NCBI GenBank assembly: GCA_900547505.1
Contig: URGY01000051.1
Coordinates: forward strand, 1 to 10,455
Source of the DNA: an uncultured Collinsella sp.
GTDB taxonomy: Bacteria; Actinomycetota; Coriobacteriia; Coriobacteriales; Coriobacteriaceae
Reading direction: 5' to 3'
DNA: 10,455 nt
Shown: in pieces, positions 1-6,257 of the stretch
Layout: each line of letters starts with the position of its first letter
Numbering within the stretch: the first letter of the stretch is position 1
Position numbers and translations under genes: made by a program
The notes under the pieces: model-generated
Database searches by the model: none
What the model was told of the DNA's origin: nothing
The model's input: only the letters and a program-made list of their open reading frames with translations

Positions 1-47
1 GAGATGCAGCGTAGTCTCGTGGGCTCGGAGATGTGTATAAGAGACAG
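1..47. other. Nextera P7-side adapter (artefact)
   Basis: Positions 29-47 are the 19-bp Tn5 mosaic end (AGATGTGTATAAGAGACAG), preceded at 14-28 by GTCTCGTGGGCTCGG, the Nextera read-2 primer sequence. Positions 6-13 (GCAGCGTA) occupy the i7 index slot and 1-5 match the end of the P7 primer. This is library sequence, not genome. Any reading frame that starts here is artificial, and biological sequence begins at about 48. Confidence 0.97.
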
Positions 48-49
48 TC

Positions 50-1414
50 TTTGACGCCGCCATCGCCGACGGTTACAAGCGCCTCATGGCCCCCTCGCTG
101 GAGCGCGAGGCCCGCGCCAAACTCACCGTTCGCGCCCAGACCGAGGCCATCAACGTCTTTGCCAAGAATCTCGAGGGCCTGCTCTCGGCGCGCCCCGTGC
201 GCGGCGCCCGCGTGCTCGCGCTCGATCCAGGCTACCGCACCGGCTGCAAGGTCGCCGTCATGGACGAGACCGGCAAGCTGCTCGACCACGGCGTGGTCTA
301 TCCCACCAAGCCGCGCCACGACGTCGCCGGCACCAAGCGCGAGCTCGCCCGCCTCGTCAAAAAGGACGGCGTCAACACCATCGTCATTGGCAACGGCACC
401 GCCAGCCGCGAGACCGAGGAAGTCGTCTCGGAGTTTATTGCCGAGCAGGCGCCCAGCCTTCGCTACACTATCGTTAACGAGGCCGGCGCGTCGGTGTACT
501 CCGCCTCCGAGCTCGCGAGCCAGGAGTATCCCGATCTGGACGTCACCGTGCGTGGTGCCATGAGCCTGGGTCGCCGCCTGCAGGACCCGCTGGCAGAGCT
601 CGTTAAGATTCCGCCCCAATCCATCGGTGTGGGCCAATACCAGCACGACCTTGACCAGTCCGAGCTTTCGCGCACCCTGGGCCACGTGGTGGAGGACGTC
701 GTCAACCGCGTAGGCGTCAACGTAAACACCGCGAGCGCAAGTCTACTGGGATACGTATCGGGTATTACGCCGAGCGTGGCCAAAAACATCGTGGCCTACC
801 GCGAGGAAAACGGCGCCTTTACCGATCGCCGCCAGCTTAAGAAGGTCCCCAAGCTGGGACCCAAGGCATACCTGAACGCCGCGGGTTTCCTGCGCATTAG
901 CGGCGGCAAGAACCCGCTCGACGCGACAAGCGTCCACCCCGAGAGCTACGAAGTGGCCACATCCGTCTTGGAACGCGCCGGCGTTAAAGCCAGCGAGCTC
1001 AGCCGCGGCGGCGTACCCGACATCGAGCGCCGTCTGGGCAGTATCTCGACGCTGGCAAGCGACCTAGACTGCGGCACCCTCACGCTCATCGACATCGTCA
1101 ACGAGCTCAAGAAGCCCGGTCGCGACCCGCGCGACGACGCACCCGAGGTGGTCTTTAGCCGCTCGGCGCTTTCCATCGACGACCTGGAGCCCGGCATGGA
1201 ACTCAAGGGCACGGTGCGCAACGTTGTGGACTTTGGCGCCTTCGTCGACGTGGGAGTGCACCAGGACGGCCTCGTACATATCTCCAAGCTGGCCAACCGC
1301 TTTGTCAAGCACCCGAGCGACGTGGTGCGCGTCGGTGACACGGTCAAGGTGTGGGTCGAAAAGGTCGATCGCGACCGCAAAAAGATCTCGCTCACCATGG
1401 TGCAAGGCAAGTAA
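50..1414 (+). CDS. tex: Tex-family RNA-binding transcription accessory protein (5' partial)
   Basis: C-terminal 454 residues of Tex (YhgF in E. coli), an RNA-binding protein of the transcription machinery. Full-length relatives have roughly 720-790 residues, so the N-terminal Tex and HTH regions are missing because the library adapter cuts the gene; the frame is open from position 50. Numbering from the ATG at 86: a YqgF-like RNase H fold at about 43-165 opens with LDPGYRTGCK (46-55). A helix-hairpin-helix region follows at about 205-270, with VNVNTASASLL and the hairpins ITPSVAKNIV and VPKLGPKAYLNAAG. A C-terminal S1 domain lies at about 370-438 (GTVRNVVDFGAFVDVG, DGLVHIS, KKISLTM). This domain order is diagnostic of Tex. 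The gene converges on tal. Assignment is sure; the exact target RNA is not known from sequence. Confidence 0.96.
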   Translation, partial: FDAAIADGYKRLMAPSLEREARAKLTVRAQTEAINVFAKNLEGLLSARPVRGARVLALDPGYRTGCKVAVMDETGKLLDHGVVYPTKPRHDVAGTKRELARLVKKDGVNTIVIGNGTASRETEEVVSEFIAEQAPSLRYTIVNEAGASVYSASELASQEYPDLDVTVRGAMSLGRRLQDPLAELVKIPPQSIGVGQYQHDLDQSELSRTLGHVVEDVVNRVGVNVNTASASLLGYVSGITPSVAKNIVAYREENGAFTDRRQLKKVPKLGPKAYLNAAGFLRISGGKNPLDATSVHPESYEVATSVLERAGVKASELSRGGVPDIERRLGSISTLASDLDCGTLTLIDIVNELKKPGRDPRDDAPEVVFSRSALSIDDLEPGMELKGTVRNVVDFGAFVDVGVHQDGLVHISKLANRFVKHPSDVVRVGDTVKVWVEKVDRDRKKISLTMVQGK

Positions 1415-1428
1415 ACCGCCAAAGCAAA

Positions 1429-1471
1429 GGTACCCCCTGTAGCGATGTGCAAAATCGCGAGTATTCTGCAA
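1429..1471 (+). repeat. 43-bp 3'-flank motif, copy 1
   Basis: Begins 14 nt after the tex stop. It shares 34 of 43 positions, ungapped, with the reverse complement of 1592-1634. Shared blocks are GGTACCCCC, GTGCAAAAT, GAGTATTC and GCAA. Both copies point the same way relative to the gene they follow, which suggests a 3'-flank signal or dispersed repeat. Function unknown. Confidence 0.75.
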
Positions 1472-1501
1472 ATTCCACCGTTCCGGATGCCCCTCAGAGA
1501 C

Positions 1502-1558
1502 GAAAAAGCAAAAAACGGCCCCCGTTTTAGCGTCGTCAGAGCCAAAACGGGGGCCGTT
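1502..1558 (-). terminator. Rho-independent terminator of tal, possibly bidirectional
   Basis: A perfect 15-bp stem (arms 1514-1528 and 1544-1558, GC core GGCCCCCG) encloses a 15-nt loop. Read on the minus strand the stem runs into TTTTTTGCTTTTT, a good U-tract, so it terminates transcripts coming from tal. On the plus strand only TT follows, although the arm itself starts with AAAA, so it may act less efficiently on tex transcripts. Confidence 0.85.
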
Positions 1559-1591
1559 CCATGCTTCGGTTAACTGATAAAGACCTTTACC

Positions 1592-1634
1592 TTGCTGAAT
1601 ACTCTCAATTTTGCACGACGCAGGCGGGGGTACC
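1592..1634 (-). repeat. 43-bp 3'-flank motif, copy 2
   Basis: Inverted partner of 1429-1471 (34 of 43 identical). On the minus strand it starts 5 nt after the TAA (1642-1640) of the detached tal tail, just as copy 1 sits shortly after the tex stop. The pair lies almost symmetrically about the terminator hairpin. Confidence 0.75.
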
Positions 1635-1640
1635 CTTGCT

Positions 1641-1665
1641 TACGGCAGGATATGGAAACCGAGCG
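1641..1665 (-). pseudogene. Detached second copy of the transaldolase 3' end
   Basis: These 25 bp are identical to 1797-1821, which encode the last codons and stop region of tal. In frame on the minus strand the copy reads LASKLALGFHILP followed by TAA (1642-1640); intact tal ends FAKDIASLGFHILP followed by TAG. Identity stops abruptly on both sides, but the preceding residues still resemble the tal tail. It is therefore either a remnant of a second, diverged transaldolase gene or the original gene end displaced by an insertion. No start codon or RBS serves it. Confidence 0.7.
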
Positions 1666-1693
1666 CCAACTTGCTGGCAAGCTCGTACCGGCA

Positions 1694-1765
1694 GCCCCGG
1701 CCTTTCCTTTGCCTAGCGCGACCCTCGCGGAGCGCGTGAGCGATAGGGAAAGGAAAGGCCGGGGC
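1694..1765. repeat. 72-nt palindromic element, 17-bp perfect arms
   Basis: Arm 1694-1710 (GCCCCGGCCTTTCCTTT) is exactly complementary to 1749-1765. The 38-nt interior holds partial further pairing and a small hairpin CGCGA-CCC-TCGCG (1717-1729). There is no U-tract on either side, so it is not a standard terminator. It sits between the two copies of the tal 3' end and resembles a REP/REPIN or small non-autonomous insertion. It would be transcribed in the tal 3' UTR. Confidence 0.8.
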
Positions 1766-1795
1766 GAACAGCCCACGGTACAGTCGGTGTTCGCG

Positions 1796-2500
1796 CTACG
1801 GCAGGATATGGAAACCGAGCGAGGCGATATCCTTGGCAAAACCGCGCACGGTATCGAGCGAGACCTCGTACGGGTCGCGACCAATGTTCTTGCGCTTGGC
1901 CAGGATGCTGTTGGGCACCGTGATGATCTGGCAACCGCAGGCCTCGGCCTGATAAATGTTGATGAGCTCGCGCGTGGACGCCCACAGGACCTCACAGTTG
2001 GGCTTGGCGGCGGCCTTCTTGACCGACTCCATCATAAACGGAATGGGATCGACGCCGGTATCGGCGATGCGGCCGGCAAAGAGCGAGATGATGGACGGCG
2101 TCTCGGCGTCAACGGCCTCGACCATCTCATCGACCTGCGTAGGCGTAAAGATGGTGGTGACGTTGACCTTGATGCCGTCGGCCGAAAGCTTGCGGACCAG
2201 CTCGGCGGTGGACTCGCCCTTGGTGGTCACGCACGGAATCTTGACGTAGACGTTCTCGGCCCAGGTAGCGATCTCGCGCGCCTCGACCTCCATGGTCTCG
2301 ACGTCGTCGGCAAAGACCTCAAACGAGACGGACACATCGGTGATGTGGGTCAGGACCTCCTTGGCAAACGCGCGGTAATCCGTCACGCCGCCCTTTTTCA
2401 TAAGGGACGGGTTGGTCGTGAAACCCTGAACGTTGCCGTTCTCGTACATGTCGAGCATGCCCTCGAGGTTTGCACCGTCAGCGAACACCTTGATTGCCAT
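1796..2500 (-). CDS. tal: Transaldolase (small, FSA/TalC-like)
   Basis: A 234-residue cytoplasmic transaldolase of the short subfamily (about 215-240 residues), a TIM-barrel class I enzyme that moves dihydroxyacetone units between sugar phosphates in the non-oxidative pentose phosphate pathway. Visible motifs: FADGANLEGM near the N-terminus, FTTNPSLM (27-34), the Schiff-base lysine K87 in VYVKIP, KVNVTTIFTPTQ (111-122), SLFAGRIADTGVDP (139-152) and VPNSIL. The ATG at 2500 is chosen over one 24 nt upstream because AAAGGA (2510-2515) lies 9 nt before it and the family N-terminus starts there. Some relatives act as fructose-6-phosphate aldolases, and this cannot be settled by eye. The gene is convergent with tex, downstream of a HAD phosphatase, and its last 25 bp are duplicated at 1641-1665. 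Confidence 0.94.
   Translation of the reverse strand: MAIKVFADGANLEGMLDMYENGNVQGFTTNPSLMKKGGVTDYRAFAKEVLTHITDVSVSFEVFADDVETMEVEAREIATWAENVYVKIPCVTTKGESTAELVRKLSADGIKVNVTTIFTPTQVDEMVEAVDAETPSIISLFAGRIADTGVDPIPFMMESVKKAAAKPNCEVLWASTRELINIYQAEACGCQIITVPNSILAKRKNIGRDPYEVSLDTVRGFAKDIASLGFHILP
1797..1821 (-). repeat. 25-bp direct repeat, copy inside tal 3' end
   Basis: Exact repeat of 1641-1665, with starts 156 bp apart. It encodes the final LGFHILP and part of the stop codon of intact tal. The two copies bracket the 72-nt palindrome, an arrangement reminiscent of an insertion that regenerates a gene end. Confidence 0.85.
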
Positions 2501-2509
2501 CTGCCTGAT

Positions 2510-2515
2510 TCCTTT
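2510..2515 (-). promoter_or_regulatory. RBS deciding the tal start
   Basis: AAAGGA lies 9 nt before the ATG at 2500. It falls inside the frame opened by the upstream ATG at 2524, so it supports the shorter protein. Confidence 0.7.
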
Positions 2516-2536
2516 CGTTAGCATACGGCCGATAAA

Positions 2537-2565
2537 CTGCTAAACACTTTACCTACGTTTATCAA
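2537..2565 (-). promoter_or_regulatory. Candidate tal promoter
   Basis: On the minus strand TTGATA (2565-2560; 5 of 6 to the -35 consensus), a 17-bp spacer and TAGCAG (2542-2537; 3 of 6 to the -10 consensus) would start transcription near 2530, giving a leader of about 30 nt. The weak -10 makes this tentative. The 193-bp gap from the HAD gene does suggest that tal has its own promoter. Confidence 0.3.
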
Positions 2566-2693
2566 GGCGTAAGCTGCGGTTTTTTATCTTCTCGGCGAAC
2601 GGTATAAACACCTCAGTGTTTGGATTGATAAATCGATTGAGCATGCAAAAGCGAAGAGTCGCAGTTTGAGCAAACGTCAGAACGCGGGATTCA

Positions 2694-3521
2694 TTAGATG
2701 AGGCCGAAATGCTGCATCGCTGTGACGGTACCGTCGTGTGCGACATCGTCGGTCACGTAGTCGGCGACTGCTTTGACCTCGGGCATGGCGTTACCCATGG
2801 CCACGGCTGTCTCAACGGCGGCGAGCATGCCCAGGTCGTTGCCCGAATCGCCAAAGCCAAAGGTGCGCGCATTTCCCTCGCGGCCCAGATACGCCAGCGC
2901 TCGCGCCACGCCCACGCCCTTGTCAATGCCCTTGGGGCTCAGCTCGCGATTCTGGCCACCGGTGTTGCACAGCTCAAACTCGCAATCGATAAAGCCGTCA
3001 TCATTGGCTACGCGAGCCAAACTGGGCACATTGAGGCATACCTTGCCCACGCGCAGACTGCCGTCGACGCGCATCTCCTCGGCGCTGTGCACCACAGAAG
3101 TGCCGATCAGAGACGACTGCTCAACACCCGCGGGTTCCAGGGCAAAAGTAGCCACGTTGGTCTCGAAAAAGGCCTCAATCCCTGCCGCGGCCATACGGCG
3201 CGCGAGCTCCGCGATAACGTCCTCGTCAAAGCAGTCCTCATGCACCACGCGGCCCTCGACCTCGAGCGTCGCTCCCGCCATGGCAACGACACCCGCGGGG
3301 TCGAGCGCACGCAGGCTATCGGCAATGAGCCACAGGGGGCGACCTGTGCAGATAAACGCCTTGTGTCCCGCGTCGCGCAGACGATGAAACGCCTCAATCA
3401 CCGCCTGCGAAGGGCGAACCGCAGAAAAGTCCTTATCGGTCATATCGTCGGGATCGAACGACGTCAGCGTGCCGTCCACGTCAAAAAAGAGCACAGCGGG
3501 TTCGGGGCACGCATCAATCAT
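2694..3521 (-). CDS. Cof-type HAD-IIB family phosphatase
   Basis: A 275-residue soluble haloacid-dehalogenase hydrolase, likely a sugar-phosphate or other small-metabolite phosphatase. Motif I is DVDGT (14-18), with nucleophile D14 and general acid D16. Motif II is T59 in ICTGRP, motif III is K198 in SPKGIDKG, and motif IV is GFGDSGNDLGM (222-232). The cap at about 85-190 between motifs II and III fits the C2B (Cof) type, and the length is typical of the family. Start: the ATG at 3521 has AAAGGA (3528-3533) 6 nt upstream; an ATG 36 nt further upstream lacks a site. Substrate cannot be read from sequence. It is divergent from rlmKL and upstream of tal in the same direction, so a role near sugar phosphates is conceivable but unproven. 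Confidence 0.9.
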   Translation of the reverse strand: MIDACPEPAVLFFDVDGTLTSFDPDDMTDKDFSAVRPSQAVIEAFHRLRDAGHKAFICTGRPLWLIADSLRALDPAGVVAMAGATLEVEGRVVHEDCFDEDVIAELARRMAAAGIEAFFETNVATFALEPAGVEQSSLIGTSVVHSAEEMRVDGSLRVGKVCLNVPSLARVANDDGFIDCEFELCNTGGQNRELSPKGIDKGVGVARALAYLGREGNARTFGFGDSGNDLGMLAAVETAVAMGNAMPEVKAVADYVTDDVAHDGTVTAMQHFGLI

Positions 3522-3527
3522 ATGGGT

Positions 3528-3533
3528 TCCTTT
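3528..3533 (-). promoter_or_regulatory. RBS deciding the HAD phosphatase start
   Basis: AAAGGA, 6 nt before the ATG at 3521. Its context CGAAAGGAA is the same as at the tal RBS. Confidence 0.7.
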
Positions 3534-3559
3534 CGAGGATAAGGGCAAACGAAGCATCC

Positions 3560-3569
3560 ATCATATAAT
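3560..3569. promoter_or_regulatory. Overlapping divergent -10 hexamers
   Basis: The plus strand carries a perfect TATAAT (3564-3569), 28 nt before the rlmKL ATG. The minus strand carries TATGAT (3565-3560, 5 of 6), 39 nt before the HAD gene. They share two bases, so RNA polymerase could hardly occupy both at once. No good -35 hexamer is visible for either. Confidence 0.5.
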
Positions 3570-3596
3570 GGAGCGACGCAACCAGAGAGGTCACCC

Positions 3597-6164
3597 ATGG
3601 AATTTTACGCAAGCTGCCCCGAGGGCTTTGAGTCCGCACTCGCCGATGAGCTTAAACGCCTCGGGCTTTCGCATGTTCGCCGGCTGAAGGGCCGCGCTAC
3701 ATTTGAGGGCGAGCTCGAGCAAGGCTACCGAGCATGCCTGTGGTCGCGCCTGGCGAGCCGCGTGTTCGTGGTGCTCGGGCGCTTTGAGGCGCAGGATGCC
3801 GATGAACTGTACGATAGCGTTTACGACATCGCCTGGGAGAGTATCGTCCGCCCCGGCGCCACCATTGCCATCACCGCCCGCGGCGTGACCGAGCAGCTGC
3901 GCAACACGCGTTTCTCGGCCCTGCGCGCCAAAGACGCGCTGTGCGACCGCCTGGCCGAGACCACGGGCCGTCGTGCCGATGTCGATGCCGCCGACCCCGA
4001 CGTTCACCTGCTGCTTTCGCTGCGCCAGCGCCGTGCGAGCATCAGCCTGGACCTTTCGGGCGATCCGCTGTTCAAACGCCTGCCGCCCGCAGCGACCCGC
4101 GCCGGCGAGGGCTCACACGTGCTGCGCCCCGACTACGCCGCTCTGGTGCTGGCGCAGGTCGGCTGGACCGCGCTGTGCGAGCGCGAGCTGACGGCCGACG
4201 ATTACGAGAACGAAGCCCTGCCCACGCTGATCGACGCCTCGTGCGCCGGCGGCGGTCTGCTGCTGGAGGCCGTGAATATCCTGACCGACCGCGCCCCGGG
4301 CGCCGCACGCGAGCGCTGGGGCTTTGAGGGCTGGCAGCTGCACGACGCCGCTCTGTGGGAGCAGTTGCTTGCTGAGGCACGCGAGCGCGAGGCGGCAGCA
4401 CGCGAGCGCCAGGCACGCATCGTGGCCGTAGACATCGACCCCGCCGCCCGCAAGACCGCTGAGCGCATGGTCAAGTGCGCCGGTTACAAGCGCTTTGTCG
4501 ATTTTTGCGCCGCCAAGTCCGCCACCGTACTGGACCACGGCGGCGCCGTCGCCGGTGCCGCCGTGGTCGCGGATACGACCGAGACACCGCTTTCGCTCAT
4601 GCACGACGCCATGACGCTGGTCGGCGAGCTGCGCCGCGCGCCCGAGCTTGCCGCGGCGCCGGTCGCCGCGCTCACCCGCGACGGATTGCTGGCCCGCGTG
4701 CTCCACGCCGAGCCCGAGCGCTCAATCGCCGTCATGCCCAACAACGAGGAGGCGACCGTCGAAGTCTGGCCTTCGCTCGACCACGCTGCCGCAGCGTTTG
4801 AGGCTGCGACCAGCGCGGATGCCGAGGCCAAGGTTGCGGATGCCGACGACGTCAACGACAGAGCCGCCGCTTCCGCCATGCCCGAGCCTGCCGCCATGCT
4901 CGACCTGGGTGACGGCAAGCCGCTGCCCGTGCTCATCCCCGAGTCGGAGCAGTTCGCCAACCGCCTGCGTAAGAACGCCCGTCTGCGCCGCAAGTGGGCC
5001 AAGCGCGAGGGCGTGAGCTGCTACCGCGTCTACGATGCCGACCTGCCCGACTACTCCGCCGCCATCGACCTGTACGAGGGTTGCCCGCAGACGCCGGGCC
5101 GCTGGCTCGTCATCGCCGAATACGCCGCGCCCAAGACCATCGACCCCGCGCTAGCCCAGGCCCGCATGCTCGACATTTTGGCCATCGCGCCGCGCATCCT
5201 AGATGTTCCCGCCGAGCATGTACACGCCAAGGCCCGCATGCGTTCGCGCGGCGGCTCGCAGTACGGCAAGCAGGGCGCCGGCAAGGGCGGATCGGGCGAG
5301 CGCGCCAACATCGCGCGCCGTCGTCTGCCGCTCATCGAGGAGGGCGGACTCACCTTTGCCGTCAACTTTGACGACTATCTGGATGTGGGCATCTTCCTGG
5401 ATCACCGCGTCACCCGCAACCTGGTGCGCGAGCACGCCAAGCAGGCACGCCGCTTCCTCAACCTGTTCGCCTACACCGGCACCGCCACCTGCTATGCAGC
5501 CGACGGCGGCGTCGAGGAGACCGTGACGGTCGACCTTTCCAACACCTACCTGGACTGGGCCGAGCGCAATATGCGCCAGAACGGCTTTGTTGGTCCGCAG
5601 CATCATTTTGTGCGCGACGACGTGCTTGCCTGGATTCGCGACCCGCGCCAGACGCGCAACCGCTGGGACCTGATCTTTGTCGACCCGCCCACGTTTTCGA
5701 ACTCGTCCAAGATGGGCCGCCGCACCTGGGATGTCCAGCGCGACCATGTTGAGCTTTTGGCAGGCGTGTCACGCCTGCTCGCACAGGGCGGCCATGCCAT
5801 CTTTAGCTGCAACCTGCGCGGCTTCCGCCCCGAGACGCGCAAGCTCGCACGAGCGGGCGTCGTGTTGGAAGACATTACGGCGCAGACCATCCCCGAGGAC
5901 TTCGCACGCAACCAGAAGGTACACCACTGCTATATCGTGCGCCGCCTGCCCATCGAGGACGCCATGGCCGAGGTCGGCTTTAGCGCCGAGGAAATTGCCG
6001 AGCGCGTCGAGGAACTGCGCAACCCCGAGGCCCGCAAGCCCCGTGCGGCCGTACCCGCGCACGCGCAGGCCGGCAACCGAGGGCCGCGCGGCGACGGCAA
6101 ACCCTCCCCCGCCGGCAAGCCCAAAAAGAAGAAGTTCTACGCCAGCAAGCCCAAGGGCAAATAA
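3597..6164 (+). CDS. rlmKL: Fused 23S rRNA methyltransferase RlmKL, RlmL half degenerate
   Basis: An 855-residue relative of E. coli RlmKL (about 700 residues), which makes m2G2445 (RlmL half) and m7G2069 (RlmK half) in 23S rRNA. The N-terminal ferredoxin-like/THUMP part (1-160) is well conserved (LWSRLASRV, IALDLSGD-like SISLDLSGD). In the RlmL domain (about 165-395) the expected DPMCGSGT is DASCAGGG (213-220), the GYR/KET segment before it is altered, and NPPYGERL is replaced near 325-332 by DTTETPLS. An Ala/Asp-rich linker (396-432) follows. The RlmK half (450-785) is intact: TNRLRKN-like ANRLRKN, CYRVYDADLPDY, LNLFAYTGTATCYA (621-634), IFVDPPTFSNS (693-703), DFARNQKVHHCYIV. A basic tail (about 785-855) ending PKKKKFYASKPKGK is extra. 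RBS GAGAGG (3585-3590) lies 6 nt before the ATG. Likely active only as RlmK. Confidence 0.93.
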   Translation: MEFYASCPEGFESALADELKRLGLSHVRRLKGRATFEGELEQGYRACLWSRLASRVFVVLGRFEAQDADELYDSVYDIAWESIVRPGATIAITARGVTEQLRNTRFSALRAKDALCDRLAETTGRRADVDAADPDVHLLLSLRQRRASISLDLSGDPLFKRLPPAATRAGEGSHVLRPDYAALVLAQVGWTALCERELTADDYENEALPTLIDASCAGGGLLLEAVNILTDRAPGAARERWGFEGWQLHDAALWEQLLAEAREREAAARERQARIVAVDIDPAARKTAERMVKCAGYKRFVDFCAAKSATVLDHGGAVAGAAVVADTTETPLSLMHDAMTLVGELRRAPELAAAPVAALTRDGLLARVLHAEPERSIAVMPNNEEATVEVWPSLDHAAAAFEAATSADAEAKVADADDVNDRAAASAMPEPAAMLDLGDGKPLPVLIPESEQFANRLRKNARLRRKWAKREGVSCYRVYDADLPDYSAAIDLYEGCPQTPGRWLVIAEYAAPKTIDPALAQARMLDILAIAPRILDVPAEHVHAKARMRSRGGSQYGKQGAGKGGSGERANIARRRLPLIEEGGLTFAVNFDDYLDVGIFLDHRVTRNLVREHAKQARRFLNLFAYTGTATCYAADGGVEETVTVDLSNTYLDWAERNMRQNGFVGPQHHFVRDDVLAWIRDPRQTRNRWDLIFVDPPTFSNSSKMGRRTWDVQRDHVELLAGVSRLLAQGGHAIFSCNLRGFRPETRKLARAGVVLEDITAQTIPEDFARNQKVHHCYIVRRLPIEDAMAEVGFSAEEIAERVEELRNPEARKPRAAVPAHAQAGNRGPRGDGKPSPAGKPKKKKFYASKPKGK

Positions 6165-6167
6165 CAA

Positions 6168-6233
6168 AGTTGCGGTGGAATAGTTCCTAAAAAGCCTGGT
6201 AAAGGCCCAAATAGGAACTATTTCACCGCAACT
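6168..6233 (+). terminator. 21-bp hairpin between convergent rlmKL and kdpE
   Basis: Arms 6168-6188 and 6213-6233 (AGTTGCGGTG...AGTTCCT) pair over 21 positions. The single exception, G6178 against T6223, becomes a G-U wobble in plus-strand RNA but an A-C mismatch in minus-strand RNA. The 24-nt loop has its own GCCT/AGGC mini-stem. It starts 4 nt after the rlmKL stop and ends 25 nt before the kdpE stop, the place of a shared terminator. Neither side has a proper U-run, so it may instead be a dispersed intergenic repeat or an mRNA 3'-end stabiliser. Confidence 0.6.
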
Positions 6234-6257
6234 CATATTGGGATGGTGGTTGGCGAT

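Larger units (their letters stand above)
1415..1795. other. 381-bp repeat-rich convergent intergenic region
   Basis: This gap between the tex and tal stop codons has no convincing gene. In order it holds a 43-bp motif copy (1429-1471), a long terminator hairpin (1514-1558), the inverted second motif copy (1592-1634), a detached copy of the tal 3' end (1641-1665) and a palindrome with 17-bp perfect arms (1694-1765). Open frames crossing it are continuations of antisense frames from neighbouring genes. Confidence 0.85.

Noticed and set aside
29..47. Tn5/IS50 mosaic end as a sign of a real transposon
   Set aside because: It is joined to Nextera primer and index sequence, has an inverted partner exactly at the other end, and no transposase lies between.
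33..563. Plus-strand open frame of 176 codons starting near the left edge
   Set aside because: It starts inside the adapter, overlaps tex in another frame and encodes a Ser/Pro/Arg-rich low-complexity product typical of shadow frames in GC-rich DNA.
1641..1821. CRISPR array
   Set aside because: Only two copies of the 25-bp repeat exist, the repeat is coding sequence, and no cas gene is present.
1592..2521. Plus-strand open frame of 309 codons opposite tal
   Set aside because: It is antisense to tal and runs through the palindrome and repeats. There is no RBS or family motif, and the product is the Gly/Leu/Asp-rich antisense type.
2606..2621. Small hairpin (AAACAC/GTGTTT) downstream of the HAD gene
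   Set aside because: The 6-bp AT-rich stem has no U-tract after it on the transcribed strand and is too weak to call a terminator.
2709..3542. Plus-strand open frame of 277 codons opposite the HAD gene
   Set aside because: It mirrors the HAD phosphatase frame, and the minus strand carries all four HAD motifs with a good RBS.
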